Below the pieces are notes generated by a model, which was given only the letters and a program-made list of their open reading frames with translations, was not told the origin of the DNA and did no database searches. A stretch of DNA of 13,838 bases from Clostridiales bacterium (GTDB lineage Bacteria > Bacillota > Clostridia > Lachnospirales > CAG-274): NCBI GenBank assembly GCA_021202835.1, contig JAJQCI010000348.1:1-13838 (forward strand), written 5' to 3'. Positions 7,974 to 13,838 of the stretch are shown here, piece after piece. The translations under genes were made by a program, and so were the position numbers. How positions within the stretch are numbered: the first letter of the stretch is position 1; each line of letters opens with the position of its first letter.

Positions 7974-7978
7974 CCTCC
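7974..7978 (-). promoter_or_regulatory. Ribosome binding site that sets the rel start at TTG
   Basis: GGAGG ends 8 bases before TTG 7965, ideal spacing. The GTG 9 bases further upstream (7972-7974) shares its first base with this GGAGG and so cannot be initiated from it. Confidence 0.8.
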
Positions 7979-8001
7979 GTAAAAATTAATTCCTATTTTA
8001 C

Positions 8002-8029
8002 ATTATAATACAAATTTAAGATAAATCAA
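8002..8029 (-). promoter_or_regulatory. Sigma-A-type promoter for rel and the genes after it
   Basis: On the minus strand, -35 TTGATT lies at 8024-8029 and a perfect -10 TATAAT at 8002-8007, 16 bases apart. Transcription would start near 7995, leaving a leader of about 30 bases before the rel TTG. The surrounding gap is strongly AT-rich. A TATTAT overlapping the -10 three bases upstream gives an alternative. No operator or leader structure is evident. Confidence 0.65.
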
Positions 8030-8039
8030 TAAAAATTTT

Positions 8040-8068
8040 AAAAAATTTTAACTGCGCTGTCAGGTTAA
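8040..8068 (-). terminator. Weak terminator-like hairpin after the NUDIX gene
   Basis: Starting within the NUDIX stop codon, the minus strand reads TTAACCTG, a 6-base loop ACAGCG, then CAGTTAA: 7 pairs with one bulged C, followed by AATTTTTT. The stem is short and AT-rich, so termination would be partial at best and readthrough into rel is likely. Confidence 0.3.
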
Positions 8069-8685
8069 TCGAAAACCGTTTTGTGATGAGGGTCTTTATA
8101 CAAATCGAAACAGGCTTTCAGCTGTTTTTCGTTTGTTTTTTTCTCTTCCAAAGGGGGAAGGGCGTCAATGGGGAAGAAGCCGGCCTCCGTTGTTTCCGAG
8201 TTTGGCTTGAAGGAGCCCGAAATATATTTGCATTCAACGAAAAATTTTATGTGGCCGTAGGGTGTTATGGGCTCGTTGTGCTTGTTTCTGTCCTGAATCA
8301 TTAAAATTCTTTCCGCCTTAACAACCATTCCGGCCTCTTCGAAAACCTCTTTGACAGTGTTTGAGCCTACAGACTGGTCAACATCACACCAGCCTCCCGG
8401 GAGAGTCCAAAGGCCGTCTTTTTCCTTTACAAGGAGAACGGCGTTCCCCTTGAAAACAACTCCCCTTGTTGAAACCTTTGGGGTTTGATAGCCTGTTTCG
8501 TTACAGAAAAGCTCTTTAACCTTTTCAATAGGTGTTTCCGTCTGCCAGCTCATCATTTCAGCCGAAATTTCACGAATTCTTTCATAGCGCTCCCTTTCAT
8601 AAATATTTTCAGTATAGGTAAGACCGTTTTGGCTCAGTGCCTGAAGCTCTATTGCCCAGCTTAGCCAAGGCTCGGTTATTGACAT
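8065..8685 (-). CDS. NUDIX hydrolase with Nudix_hydro_N domain (ADP-ribose pyrophosphatase-like)
   Basis: Cytosolic hydrolase of nucleoside diphosphates linked to another moiety. The 206 residues contain the N-terminal helical domain that defines this subfamily (about 5-60; WLSWAIELQALSQNGLTY and YERERYERIREISAEM), then a NUDIX fold (about 70-195). The NUDIX box starts GGWCDVDQ at 97-104 and ends KEVFEEAG at 112-119. The core metal ligands E113, E116 and E117 are kept; the box's first Glu is Gln104 and its Arg is Lys112. The GGWxDV form with Lys is common in this subfamily, so I do not take it as inactivation. Proteins of this type act on ADP-ribose or related sugar nucleotides; the actual substrate cannot be read from the sequence. 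Strong GGAGG at 8694-8698 supports the ATG. It lies 26 bases after the rRNA methyltransferase gene and appears to end its unit. Confidence 0.92.
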   Translation of the reverse strand: MSITEPWLSWAIELQALSQNGLTYTENIYERERYERIREISAEMMSWQTETPIEKVKELFCNETGYQTPKVSTRGVVFKGNAVLLVKEKDGLWTLPGGWCDVDQSVGSNTVKEVFEEAGMVVKAERILMIQDRNKHNEPITPYGHIKFFVECKYISGSFKPNSETTEAGFFPIDALPPLEEKKTNEKQLKACFDLYKDPHHKTVFD

Positions 8686-8711
8686 AAGCGTTTCCTCCTT
8701 TTCGGCGGCTG

Positions 8712-10070
8712 TTACTGCATGAGCCAGCCGCTTAAATATTTGTTTTTCATTCTTCCCTTTTGAACCTTTCCCCAGCCGAGGGGATATTTGTCTATACAGA
8801 CAAGATTCCAGCCGTCGTTTCCCCCTGTTACAAAGCTTTCCCCCTTTAAATAGCTTATTATTCTTTTATCTCCCACAGGGAAGGATATTGTGTTTTTGAC
8901 AAGATCCGGTTCGAGAGTCATGGCAAAGGCCTGTGAAGGCTCAAAGCGGTTTTTCTTAAGCTCTCCCAGATAAAGGCCGCTTCTTTTAAGCCTTATACCG
9001 GAAAAGTCAACCCCCAAGGGGATTTTAAAAAGGCTTGTGCCGTGAATTTCAAAAAAGCCTTCGGGGCTGAAATTAAGAAAGCTTTTACAAAAATCGTAAA
9101 AGTCCTTAAGGAATTTTTTGTCGGCGGATTTAACGGTGATAACATGGGCAGGGGGGCTGCCCTCCTTTTTGTGAAGAAGAGCCAAAAAGTGACCCTCTCC
9201 CTTTACCTTGTGGGGGAAAAGTCTGCCGCATTTTTCAAGCTCCTTACTTCCGCCCTTTATCATATCGGCCCGGCCCTTTTCGAAGCCTAAGCTTTTATCA
9301 GCCTCCAGAAGCTCAAATTCAGGGTGGTTCTTAAGAAATTCGTCTATCATTCCCTCGTTTTCCTCGGGGGAGAATGTACAGGTGGAATAAGACATAATTC
9401 CGTCTGCCGCAAGCATTTTTGCTCCGTTATTCAGTATATCCCTTTGGAGGGATGTGCAAACCTCGCTTTTGTGTCCTGACCAGCTTTTAACGGCTTCAGC
9501 GTCCTTTCGGAACATTCCCTCACCGGAGCAGGGAGCGTCAATTATTATTTTGGTGAAAAAACCGGGAAATTTTTCCGCCAGCCTTTCAGGGGCTTCGTTT
9601 GAAACAACTGCGTTGGGAACGCCGCAGAGCTCAATGTTTTTAACAAGGGCCCGACAGCGGCCTGCGCTTATGTCGTTGGCCACTATAAGCCCCCGTCCCT
9701 TGAGCTTGGCGGCGGCCTGAGTGCTTTTTCCTCCGGGAGCGGCGCAGAGGTCTAAAACTCTGTCACCGGGAAAGACGGGGAGAAGCCCGGCGGCGCACAT
9801 TGCCGAAGGCTCCTGTATATAATAAAGCCCGGCATAATAAAGTGGGTTTTTAGAGGGCCGCTCTTCGGGATTAAAATAAAAGCCCGTGTCACACCATTTA
9901 ACCTCTTCAAGCTCAATATCCGAAAGGTCTTTAAGCTCCTTCGGGGATATTTTTAGGGTGTTTGCCCTTAAGCCGCAGGCACGGGGCAGGTCGAGGCTTT
10001 TTAAATAGTCGTCGAACTCCGGCCCCAAAAGAGTCTTCATTTTTTCAGTATATTCAACGGGAAGCTTCAT
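8712..10070 (-). CDS. RsmB/NOP-family rRNA cytosine-5 methyltransferase, RsmF (YebU)-like
   Basis: SAM-dependent m5C methyltransferase, most likely acting on 16S rRNA. The 452 residues show an N-terminal RNA-recognition part (about 1-95, with LRANTLK and IQEPSAM), a Rossmann catalytic domain with SAM motif VLDLCAAPGGKSTQAA (105-120), DAPCSGEGMFRKD with C181, and YSTCTFSPEENE with C231. The two Cys are the release and nucleophile residues of this family. A C-terminal extension (about 310-452) ends LGWGKVQKGRMKNKYLSGW, the PUA-like tail typical of RsmF and absent from RsmB; there is no NusB-like N-terminal domain. The exact target base is not certain: Gram-positive members may modify more than one 16S position. 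The ATG overlaps the esterase stop as ATGA (10067-10070), so translation is coupled. Confidence 0.93.
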   Translation of the reverse strand: MKLPVEYTEKMKTLLGPEFDDYLKSLDLPRACGLRANTLKISPKELKDLSDIELEEVKWCDTGFYFNPEERPSKNPLYYAGLYYIQEPSAMCAAGLLPVFPGDRVLDLCAAPGGKSTQAAAKLKGRGLIVANDISAGRCRALVKNIELCGVPNAVVSNEAPERLAEKFPGFFTKIIIDAPCSGEGMFRKDAEAVKSWSGHKSEVCTSLQRDILNNGAKMLAADGIMSYSTCTFSPEENEGMIDEFLKNHPEFELLEADKSLGFEKGRADMIKGGSKELEKCGRLFPHKVKGEGHFLALLHKKEGSPPAHVITVKSADKKFLKDFYDFCKSFLNFSPEGFFEIHGTSLFKIPLGVDFSGIRLKRSGLYLGELKKNRFEPSQAFAMTLEPDLVKNTISFPVGDKRIISYLKGESFVTGGNDGWNLVCIDKYPLGWGKVQKGRMKNKYLSGWLMQ

Positions 10071-10789
10071 TTTGCCTCACCCTTTAAAAACCCCTGTCTT
10101 TCGAGAAAGTCTGCGAAAAGAGGAACCCAGCTTTTCGTCCCGGGGATGTTCTCCGCCAAATCGGAGCCGTGTCTGCCATGCTGGAAAACATGGAGCTCAC
10201 ATTCAACCCCAACAGACTTAAGGGCCTTAGCCATTTCAAGACTGTTTTCAACGGGAACGCTTTTGTCCTCAAAGGTATGCCAAATAAAGACAGGGGGCAT
10301 ATCACTGCGAACTGATTCTTCAAGGGAGAGAACCTCTGCAAGGTCGTCACGGCCGTTAAGCGTTATTCTGGAGCCCATATGGCCGTAGGACTTTGAAAGA
10401 GTAACAACAGGGTAGCAAAGACAGCAGATATCCGGTCTGGCTGAAATTTCCGTATTTTCGCCCTCGGCTTCAAAGCGGTCGAAATGCTCTGCACAAAGGC
10501 CGGCTAAGTGGGCCCCGGCGGAAAAGCCCATAACGCCTACATGGCCGGGGTCAACAGAGTATTTTTCGGCGTTTTTGCGAACCTGCCTTACGGCTTTTTT
10601 AATGTCTCTTAAGGAACCGGGAAACATAAAATCATAGGTTATAACAAAACAGCTTATGCCGAGCCTGTTAAGTCTTTCGGCTACATTGTCACCCTCGTGG
10701 TTTGAGAGGTGGTTATAGCCGCCGCCGGGGACTATTATTATAGCCGGGTGGAGTTTGTTATCGTTTATTAAAAAAGGTTTTATTTCCAT
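10067..10789 (-). CDS. Alpha/beta-hydrolase esterase (acetyl-esterase / BD-FAE-like)
   Basis: Small serine hydrolase of 240 residues, probably an intracellular carboxylesterase of acetylated or feruloylated sugars. The oxyanion-hole motif PGGGYNHLS (21-29), nucleophile elbow GFSAGAH with S90, acid D175 (HTFEDKSVP) and base H207 (QHGRHG) give a complete catalytic triad. No signal peptide or membrane segment is seen, so secretion is not expected. Substrate is not readable. The ATG is preceded by AGGAG overlapping the map TAG stop, and its own stop overlaps the rRNA methyltransferase start. Its tight coupling to an rRNA methyltransferase is probably operon packing rather than shared function. 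Confidence 0.9.
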   Translation of the reverse strand: MEIKPFLINDNKLHPAIIIVPGGGYNHLSNHEGDNVAERLNRLGISCFVITYDFMFPGSLRDIKKAVRQVRKNAEKYSVDPGHVGVMGFSAGAHLAGLCAEHFDRFEAEGENTEISARPDICCLCYPVVTLSKSYGHMGSRITLNGRDDLAEVLSLEESVRSDMPPVFIWHTFEDKSVPVENSLEMAKALKSVGVECELHVFQHGRHGSDLAENIPGTKSWVPLFADFLERQGFLKGEAK

Positions 10790-10797
10790 ATTTTCTC

Positions 10798-11667
10798 CTA
10801 TTTTGTAAGAATTTCACAGCCGTCCTCTGTAACAACAACAGTGTGCTCCCACTGGGCGGAAAGCTTGTTGTCCTGAGTGATGAATGTCCAGTTGTCGGCG
10901 AGGGTTCTGCCACGCCATGTGCCCTCGTTTATCATAGGCTCAATTGTGAAAACCATTCCGGGAACCATTATCATAGTGGCGTGCTTCTGGCGGTAGTGTT
11001 CAACAAGGGGGTCGTCGTGGAATTTTATGCCGACACCGTGGCCGCATAAATCCCTTACAACGCCGTAGCCGTTTGCGTCGGCTATGTCGTGTATTACATT
11101 TCCTATGTCGCCTACGGGGCGGTAGGGCTTAACGGCCTTGATTCCCTCGTCCATACACTGCTTTGGGACTTCAACAAGCTTTCTTGCGTTTTCGGAAACC
11201 TCGCCAACCATATACATACTGCTGGAATCGGAATAATAGCCGTTTAGAATGGTTGTTATGTCTATATTTATTATATCACCGTTTTTAAGGGCTGTTTTAC
11301 CGGGGATACCGTGGGCAATAACATTGTTTATAGATGTGCAGCAGCTTTTGGGAAAGCCCTGATAATGTAAAGGCGCCGGAACTCCGCCGTGTTCCGTTGT
11401 ATATTTGTGAACGAAATTGTCGATTTCCTCTGTTGTAAGCCCCTCTTTAACCATATCCTCAAGCTGGTCTAAAATTGCAATTGTAATTTTGGCGCTTTCT
11501 CTTATTCCCTGAATCTGCTCTTCGTTTAAAATAAGCCTTCTGGGCGGAATAGGGTAGCCCTGTCTCTTAAGGGGCATCAAAATTTTTTCGTCTGACTTTT
11601 GATGGCACAGCTTATATTTTTTTCCGCTTCCGCACCAACACTTATCATTTCTTGACAATCTGTACAT
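10798..11667 (-). CDS. map: Methionine aminopeptidase type I with N-terminal SEC-C zinc motif
   Basis: Removes the N-terminal Met from new proteins at the ribosome. From the ATG at 11667 the protein has 289 residues: SEC-C motif CWCGSGKKYKLCH at 10-22, a linker, then the M24A catalytic domain (about 45-289). Metal ligands D136 (NIDITT), D147 (YYSDSS), H210 (CGHGVG), E243 (TIEPM) and E274 (QWEHT), plus H119 (VIAHGIP), are all present. The 289-residue start is chosen over an upstream one 45 bases earlier because GGAGG (11674-11678) lies 6 bases before this ATG, and the SEC-C motif normally begins near residue 8. The SEC-C domain is thought to help ribosome association. The gene overlaps the DUF2161 gene by 23 bases. 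Confidence 0.96.
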   Translation of the reverse strand: MYRLSRNDKCWCGSGKKYKLCHQKSDEKILMPLKRQGYPIPPRRLILNEEQIQGIRESAKITIAILDQLEDMVKEGLTTEEIDNFVHKYTTEHGGVPAPLHYQGFPKSCCTSINNVIAHGIPGKTALKNGDIINIDITTILNGYYSDSSSMYMVGEVSENARKLVEVPKQCMDEGIKAVKPYRPVGDIGNVIHDIADANGYGVVRDLCGHGVGIKFHDDPLVEHYRQKHATMIMVPGMVFTIEPMINEGTWRGRTLADNWTFITQDNKLSAQWEHTVVVTEDGCEILTK

Positions 11668-12352
11668 TTTTTTCCTCCATTTCACGACGGAAATATTCCG
11701 TCTGACTTTCATACTCCTTATATTCTGCGGCCTGTCTGCCTAAGTCGGAAAGGCCGTAAACACCTCTTCTCAGCTTAACAAACCAGCCGTAATAATTGTT
11801 ATATAATATGTTTCTTACATTTGCGCCGAAGCCCAGCTTCCTAAGCTCCGCCGGGGAGGCCTCCCCCAAAGCTTCAAGATAACAGAGAAGCTTAATCGAC
11901 TGCTCCTTGTAGGCCGTCATAATGGCTGTTTTGTTTACGCCGCCTTTGTTTTCAAAGCTTCTGTTTTCAAACTCTGCCTTAAGTTTTTTTGTTCGCCTGT
12001 TGTTTTTGAAGCTGCTGCCTTTCGGATTAAAAACAACTTCGGGAATTTCCGTTTCTTCCGAAACAAATATAAGGCCGCAGTCGATTTCCTTCATGAGCCT
12101 TAAAATGTTTTTTCTTCCCGATTTTCGTTTGGGAATGAGAACGGCGCCGTAAACCGCCGGGCTTAGGGTTTTTCTGTCCAAAAGCTGATAGACAAGCTTT
12201 AAATTGAAATGAAGCTTAAGCTCACAGACAATAATTTCATTTTCCCGGCGGCAGACAAGGTCACACCCCTTAACCTCTCCCTTGACTTCATAGCCTTCGT
12301 TTTCAAACAGTGTTTTAACGGGTTCATATAAATCCGCTTCGTATTTTATCAT
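11645..12352 (-). CDS. DUF2161-family protein: PD-(D/E)XK phosphodiesterase-like with C-terminal winged-helix-like region
   Basis: Uncharacterised family, 235 residues, cytosolic by the absence of signal or membrane segments. N-terminal part resembles the PD-(D/E)XK fold: ETD-like opening EADLYEPVKTLFE (5-17), GYEVKGEVKGCDLV with D31, then IIVCELKLHFNL with E44 and K46, a plausible D...ExK catalytic set. Residues 47-110 follow the family (LVYQLLDRKTLSPAVYGAVLIP). A basic linker (112-128) leads to a C-terminal part (about 148-215, ASPAELRKLGFGANVRNIL, then YGWFVKLRRGVYGLSDLG) that looks like a winged-helix DNA-binding domain. This suggests a nucleic-acid enzyme, but no biochemistry is known to me. 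Its start has no clear Shine-Dalgarno sequence and lies 7 bases after the pepP stop, so it is probably translated by coupling. Family call from memory of motifs; function is inference. Confidence 0.72.
   Translation of the reverse strand: MIKYEADLYEPVKTLFENEGYEVKGEVKGCDLVCRRENEIIVCELKLHFNLKLVYQLLDRKTLSPAVYGAVLIPKRKSGRKNILRLMKEIDCGLIFVSEETEIPEVVFNPKGSSFKNNRRTKKLKAEFENRSFENKGGVNKTAIMTAYKEQSIKLLCYLEALGEASPAELRKLGFGANVRNILYNNYYGWFVKLRRGVYGLSDLGRQAAEYKEYESQTEYFRREMEEKNVQIVKK
11674..11678 (-). promoter_or_regulatory. Ribosome binding site that sets the map start
   Basis: GGAGG located 6 bases upstream of ATG 11667. It falls inside the coding end of the DUF2161 gene, and lies after the further upstream in-frame ATG at 11712, arguing that the 15 extra residues are not made. 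Confidence 0.8.
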
Positions 12353-12359
12353 AATATCA

Positions 12360-13595
12360 TCATTTCATAAAATTTTCAATATCTTCGGGCTCTTTTATAA
12401 TGTCTGACGACAAATTTACACAGCCGTCACGTTTAACGAGAACGTCGTCCTCTATTCTTATGCCGATTTCCTCCTCGGCGATATAAAGCCCCGGCTCTAC
12501 GGTTAAAACCATTCCCTCTTTTAAAAGGCCTTCATTGTGGCGGCCTGCGTCGTGGGTTTCAAGGCCCAGAAGATGGCTTACGTTGTGCCAGTAATATTTT
12601 GAAACGTCGGAGCTGTCTTTTATAAGGCCTATTGTTTTAAGCTCCTTTGCGTAATATTTCTTGAGACTTTCGTTAAGGCTCTTAAAGGGAACTCCTTCCT
12701 TGATTATATCCTGAATCATATAGTTGCCTTCCAGCACTATACTGTAGAAGAATCTATGGCGGTCTGTGAATTTTCCGCCTCCAGGAAAGGTTCTTGTTAT
12801 GTCGCCGCTGTAAAGGTTCCAGGCAGCGCCTACGTCGCAGAGGAGAAGACTGCCGTTTTTTATTATGCTGTTGTTTTTGGAATAATGAAGAACGGCGCCG
12901 TTTATTCCCGAGGCCACTATTGAAGTGAAGGCCTTGTCAAAAACGCCGGCTCTTTTAAGCTCAAAGTCAAAATAGGCTTCCGCTTCATATTCATACATTC
13001 CCGGGCGAACGTTTTTCATCATGGCATATATTCCGTTTTTGGTGATTTCAATGGCCTTTTTAATGTTTTCAATCTCAAAGTCGGCCTTTACCGTTCTTTT
13101 ATCCGAAAGATAAGGGTAAATGTCGCCTACGGCAATGTGGGGATAGCTCTTCCTTAAAAATTTCCCGAATCTGAGGGCAGGGGAGCTATCGGAAAAAAGC
13201 CTTTTCTCCAAATCCAAATATACCTTTGTTATTCTGTTTTTGAAAAGGCTGTCTTCGATTTCGGAATTAAGCTCGTCGGTAAACATAATATTCTCTATGC
13301 CGCTTAATTCCTTTGCTTCCTCCGGCTTTAAAACCGCTCCCGTCCACTTTTCCTTTTCCGGGTCGGGGCGCTCGGTAAACAAAACCTGACGGCATTCTCC
13401 CCGTGCTTTTTCCATATACAAAATAATGTTTTTATCACTTATCCCCGTAAGATAATAAAAATTTCTGTCAGGGGCAAAGGGGTAAAGCTCATCGCCCAGT
13501 TTTTTTATTTCGCCGCCGGAAAAAAACAGTGCGGCCTCTCCGTCATTTAAAAAATCAAAAACATATTTTCGATTTTGACATACAAATTCTCTCAA
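12360..13595 (-). CDS. pepP: Xaa-Pro aminopeptidase (aminopeptidase P, M24B)
   Basis: Cytosolic metallopeptidase that releases an N-terminal residue preceding proline, helping peptide turnover. The 411 residues contain an N-terminal aminopeptidase P domain (about 1-130, with NFYYLTGISDKNIIL) and the pita-bread catalytic domain (about 175-400). Dimetal ligands are all visible: D254 (LLCDVGA), D265 (YSGDITRTF), H341 (NVSHLLGL), E367 (TVEPGLY) and E382 (IRIEDDV); H237 and H348 are also in place. The protein is slightly shorter than E. coli PepP (about 440). Translation begins at TTG 13595: no ATG is nearby and AGGAGGAA (13601-13608) is at 7-base spacing. First gene of its unit, with its own promoter, 7 bases ahead of the DUF2161 gene. 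Confidence 0.94.
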   Translation of the reverse strand: MREFVCQNRKYVFDFLNDGEAALFFSGGEIKKLGDELYPFAPDRNFYYLTGISDKNIILYMEKARGECRQVLFTERPDPEKEKWTGAVLKPEEAKELSGIENIMFTDELNSEIEDSLFKNRITKVYLDLEKRLFSDSSPALRFGKFLRKSYPHIAVGDIYPYLSDKRTVKADFEIENIKKAIEITKNGIYAMMKNVRPGMYEYEAEAYFDFELKRAGVFDKAFTSIVASGINGAVLHYSKNNSIIKNGSLLLCDVGAAWNLYSGDITRTFPGGGKFTDRHRFFYSIVLEGNYMIQDIIKEGVPFKSLNESLKKYYAKELKTIGLIKDSSDVSKYYWHNVSHLLGLETHDAGRHNEGLLKEGMVLTVEPGLYIAEEEIGIRIEDDVLVKRDGCVNLSSDIIKEPEDIENFMK

Positions 13596-13602
13596 AAAAA
13601 TT

Positions 13603-13607
13603 CCTCC
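13603..13607 (-). promoter_or_regulatory. Ribosome binding site supporting the pepP TTG start
   Basis: GGAGG, part of AGGAGGAA, located 7 bases before TTG 13595. Its strength offsets the weak start codon. Confidence 0.8.
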
Positions 13608-13618
13608 TGTTCATACCT

Positions 13619-13648
13619 ATTATATATCCAAACATACGGTATTTGCAA
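13619..13648 (-). promoter_or_regulatory. Sigma-A-type promoter for pepP and the operon after it
   Basis: On the minus strand, -35 TTGCAA at 13643-13648 and perfect -10 TATAAT at 13619-13624, 18 bases apart. Transcription would begin near 13612, giving a very short leader of about 16 bases. Confidence 0.6.
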
Positions 13649-13652
13649 GCCT

Positions 13653-13665
13653 AAGTTAACAACTT
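13653..13665. repeat. Inverted repeat AAGTT-N3-AACTT between the divergent promoters
   Basis: Five-base arms around a 3-base centre, just upstream of the pepP -35. The AACTT half-site recurs in the 14-bp palindrome at 13755-13768, in the opposite arrangement. Could be a regulator site; short enough to be chance. Confidence 0.3.
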
Positions 13666-13709
13666 TAAAAATAAGGCTTTAAAAACACAAAAAAAGAACG
13701 CCCGAAATA

Positions 13710-13738
13710 TTGACATTCTTTGGAGTGTGTGTTATTAT
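13710..13738 (+). promoter_or_regulatory. Strong sigma-A-type promoter directed out of the window, plus strand
   Basis: Perfect -35 TTGACA (13710-13715), 17-base spacer, -10 TATTAT (13733-13738, one mismatch to TATAAT). A-rich tracts lie upstream at 13681-13697, as in UP elements. Expected start near 13745. It is divergent from pepP and no gene on this strand follows within the window. Confidence 0.7.
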
Positions 13739-13754
13739 TAAATCACAAAAGGGA

Positions 13755-13768
13755 ATAACTTAAGTTAT
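13755..13768. promoter_or_regulatory. Perfect 14-bp palindrome, possible operator
   Basis: ATAACTTAAGTTAT reads identically on both strands. It sits about +11 to +24 from the predicted plus-strand start, a position where a bound repressor would block transcription. In RNA it would only form a poor loop-less hairpin, which favours a DNA-binding role over a terminator. Confidence 0.4.
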
Positions 13769-13798
13769 ATCCTACTCAAGTTTTTTGATTATAAAAAT

Positions 13799-13837
13799 AA
13801 ATAACCGTCAAAACTTTAGCGGGCTTGACGGTTATTT
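13799..13837. terminator. Bidirectional Rho-independent terminator-like hairpin
   Basis: AAATAACCGTCAA (13799-13811) pairs over 13 bases with TTGACGGTTATTT (13825-13837), around a 13-base loop. Minus-strand transcripts would end in a T-rich tract (TTTTT from 13797 to 13793), and plus-strand transcripts in TTATTTT cut by the window edge. It may end a minus-strand gene lying to the right, a short plus-strand RNA, or both. Confidence 0.7.
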
Positions 13838-13838
13838 T

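Larger units (their letters stand above)
13745..13838 (+). ncRNA. Candidate short transcript or attenuated leader
   Basis: Bounded by the strong plus-strand promoter and the 13-bp hairpin at the window end, it would be about 94 bases. It has no ATG and no ribosome binding site before a credible start. AATCACAAAA (13741-13750) can pair with TTTTTTGATT (13781-13790) in 9 of 10 positions, although the first few bases may lie before the start. It may instead be the 5' leader of a gene beyond the window. No known RNA family recognised. Confidence 0.3.

Noticed and set aside
8365..8394. Loss of the first Glu of the NUDIX box (Gln104) as a sign of inactivation
   Set aside because: The GGWxDV subfamily often varies here, and the three core Glu ligands are kept.
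10084..10350. 88-residue minus-strand open frame inside the esterase gene
   Set aside because: Out of frame with the complete serine-hydrolase frame, which has an intact catalytic triad; no start signal.
11668..11712. Fifteen extra N-terminal residues on Map (MKVRRNISVVKWRKK)
   Set aside because: The ribosome binding site lies within this stretch, and the SEC-C motif is expected near the N-terminus from the later ATG.
13785..13838. Possible plus-strand coding start at TTG 13785 (reads MIIKINNRQNF) running off the window
   Set aside because: No ribosome binding site precedes it, and it covers a perfect 13-bp terminator-like stem; more likely non-coding, though the next bases to the right would decide.

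Overview
Every protein-coding gene in this window reads on the minus strand, and the genes are tightly packed with short gaps, ATGA overlaps and strong GGAGG ribosome binding sites. Base composition is moderate. The order rel, dtd, metallo-beta-lactamase hydrolase, hemZ, hisS, aspS, and the family variants seen (HemZ, Map with a SEC-C zinc motif, RXKD-type Rel), point to an anaerobic Bacillota of class Clostridia. This is chromosomal housekeeping DNA. I see no mobile element, CRISPR array, tRNA or rRNA.

Layout in transcription order, right to left. (1) Positions 13596-13838 are a gene-free edge. It holds a minus-strand promoter for pepP, a strong plus-strand promoter (TTGACA, 17-nt spacer, TATTAT) firing outward, a perfect 14-bp palindrome just after its start point, and a 13-bp hairpin at the very end. 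The last three could make a short RNA or an attenuated leader. (2) Positions 13595-8065 form a six-gene unit: Xaa-Pro aminopeptidase (pepP), a DUF2161 PD-(D/E)XK-like protein, methionine aminopeptidase (map), an alpha/beta-hydrolase esterase, an RsmF-like rRNA m5C methyltransferase and a NUDIX hydrolase. (3) An AT-rich gap at 7966-8064 holds a weak terminator-like hairpin and a good promoter. (4) Positions 7965-8 form the second unit: Rel (ppGpp synthetase/hydrolase), D-aminoacyl-tRNA deacylase, a glyoxalase-II-like hydrolase, HemZ in two frames, HisRS and AspRS. aspS ends 7 bases before the window does, so its downstream side is not visible.

The second unit ties aminoacyl-tRNA supply and proofreading (HisRS, AspRS, Dtd) to the stringent response (Rel). 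The first combines N-terminal peptide processing, rRNA modification and small-molecule hydrolases.

The points most worth a second look are: hemZ is split by a frameshift at a run of seven A with an intact reading frame on each side; Rel has Asn in place of the second acidic residue of the hydrolase HDxxED motif; Dtd has PNFTL where the family has SQFTL; HisRS belongs to the archaeal/eukaryote-like type; a DUF2161 protein lies between two M24 metallopeptidase genes and overlaps map; and the right edge holds a possible short plus-strand RNA. I did not find convincing evidence of a wholly new system.
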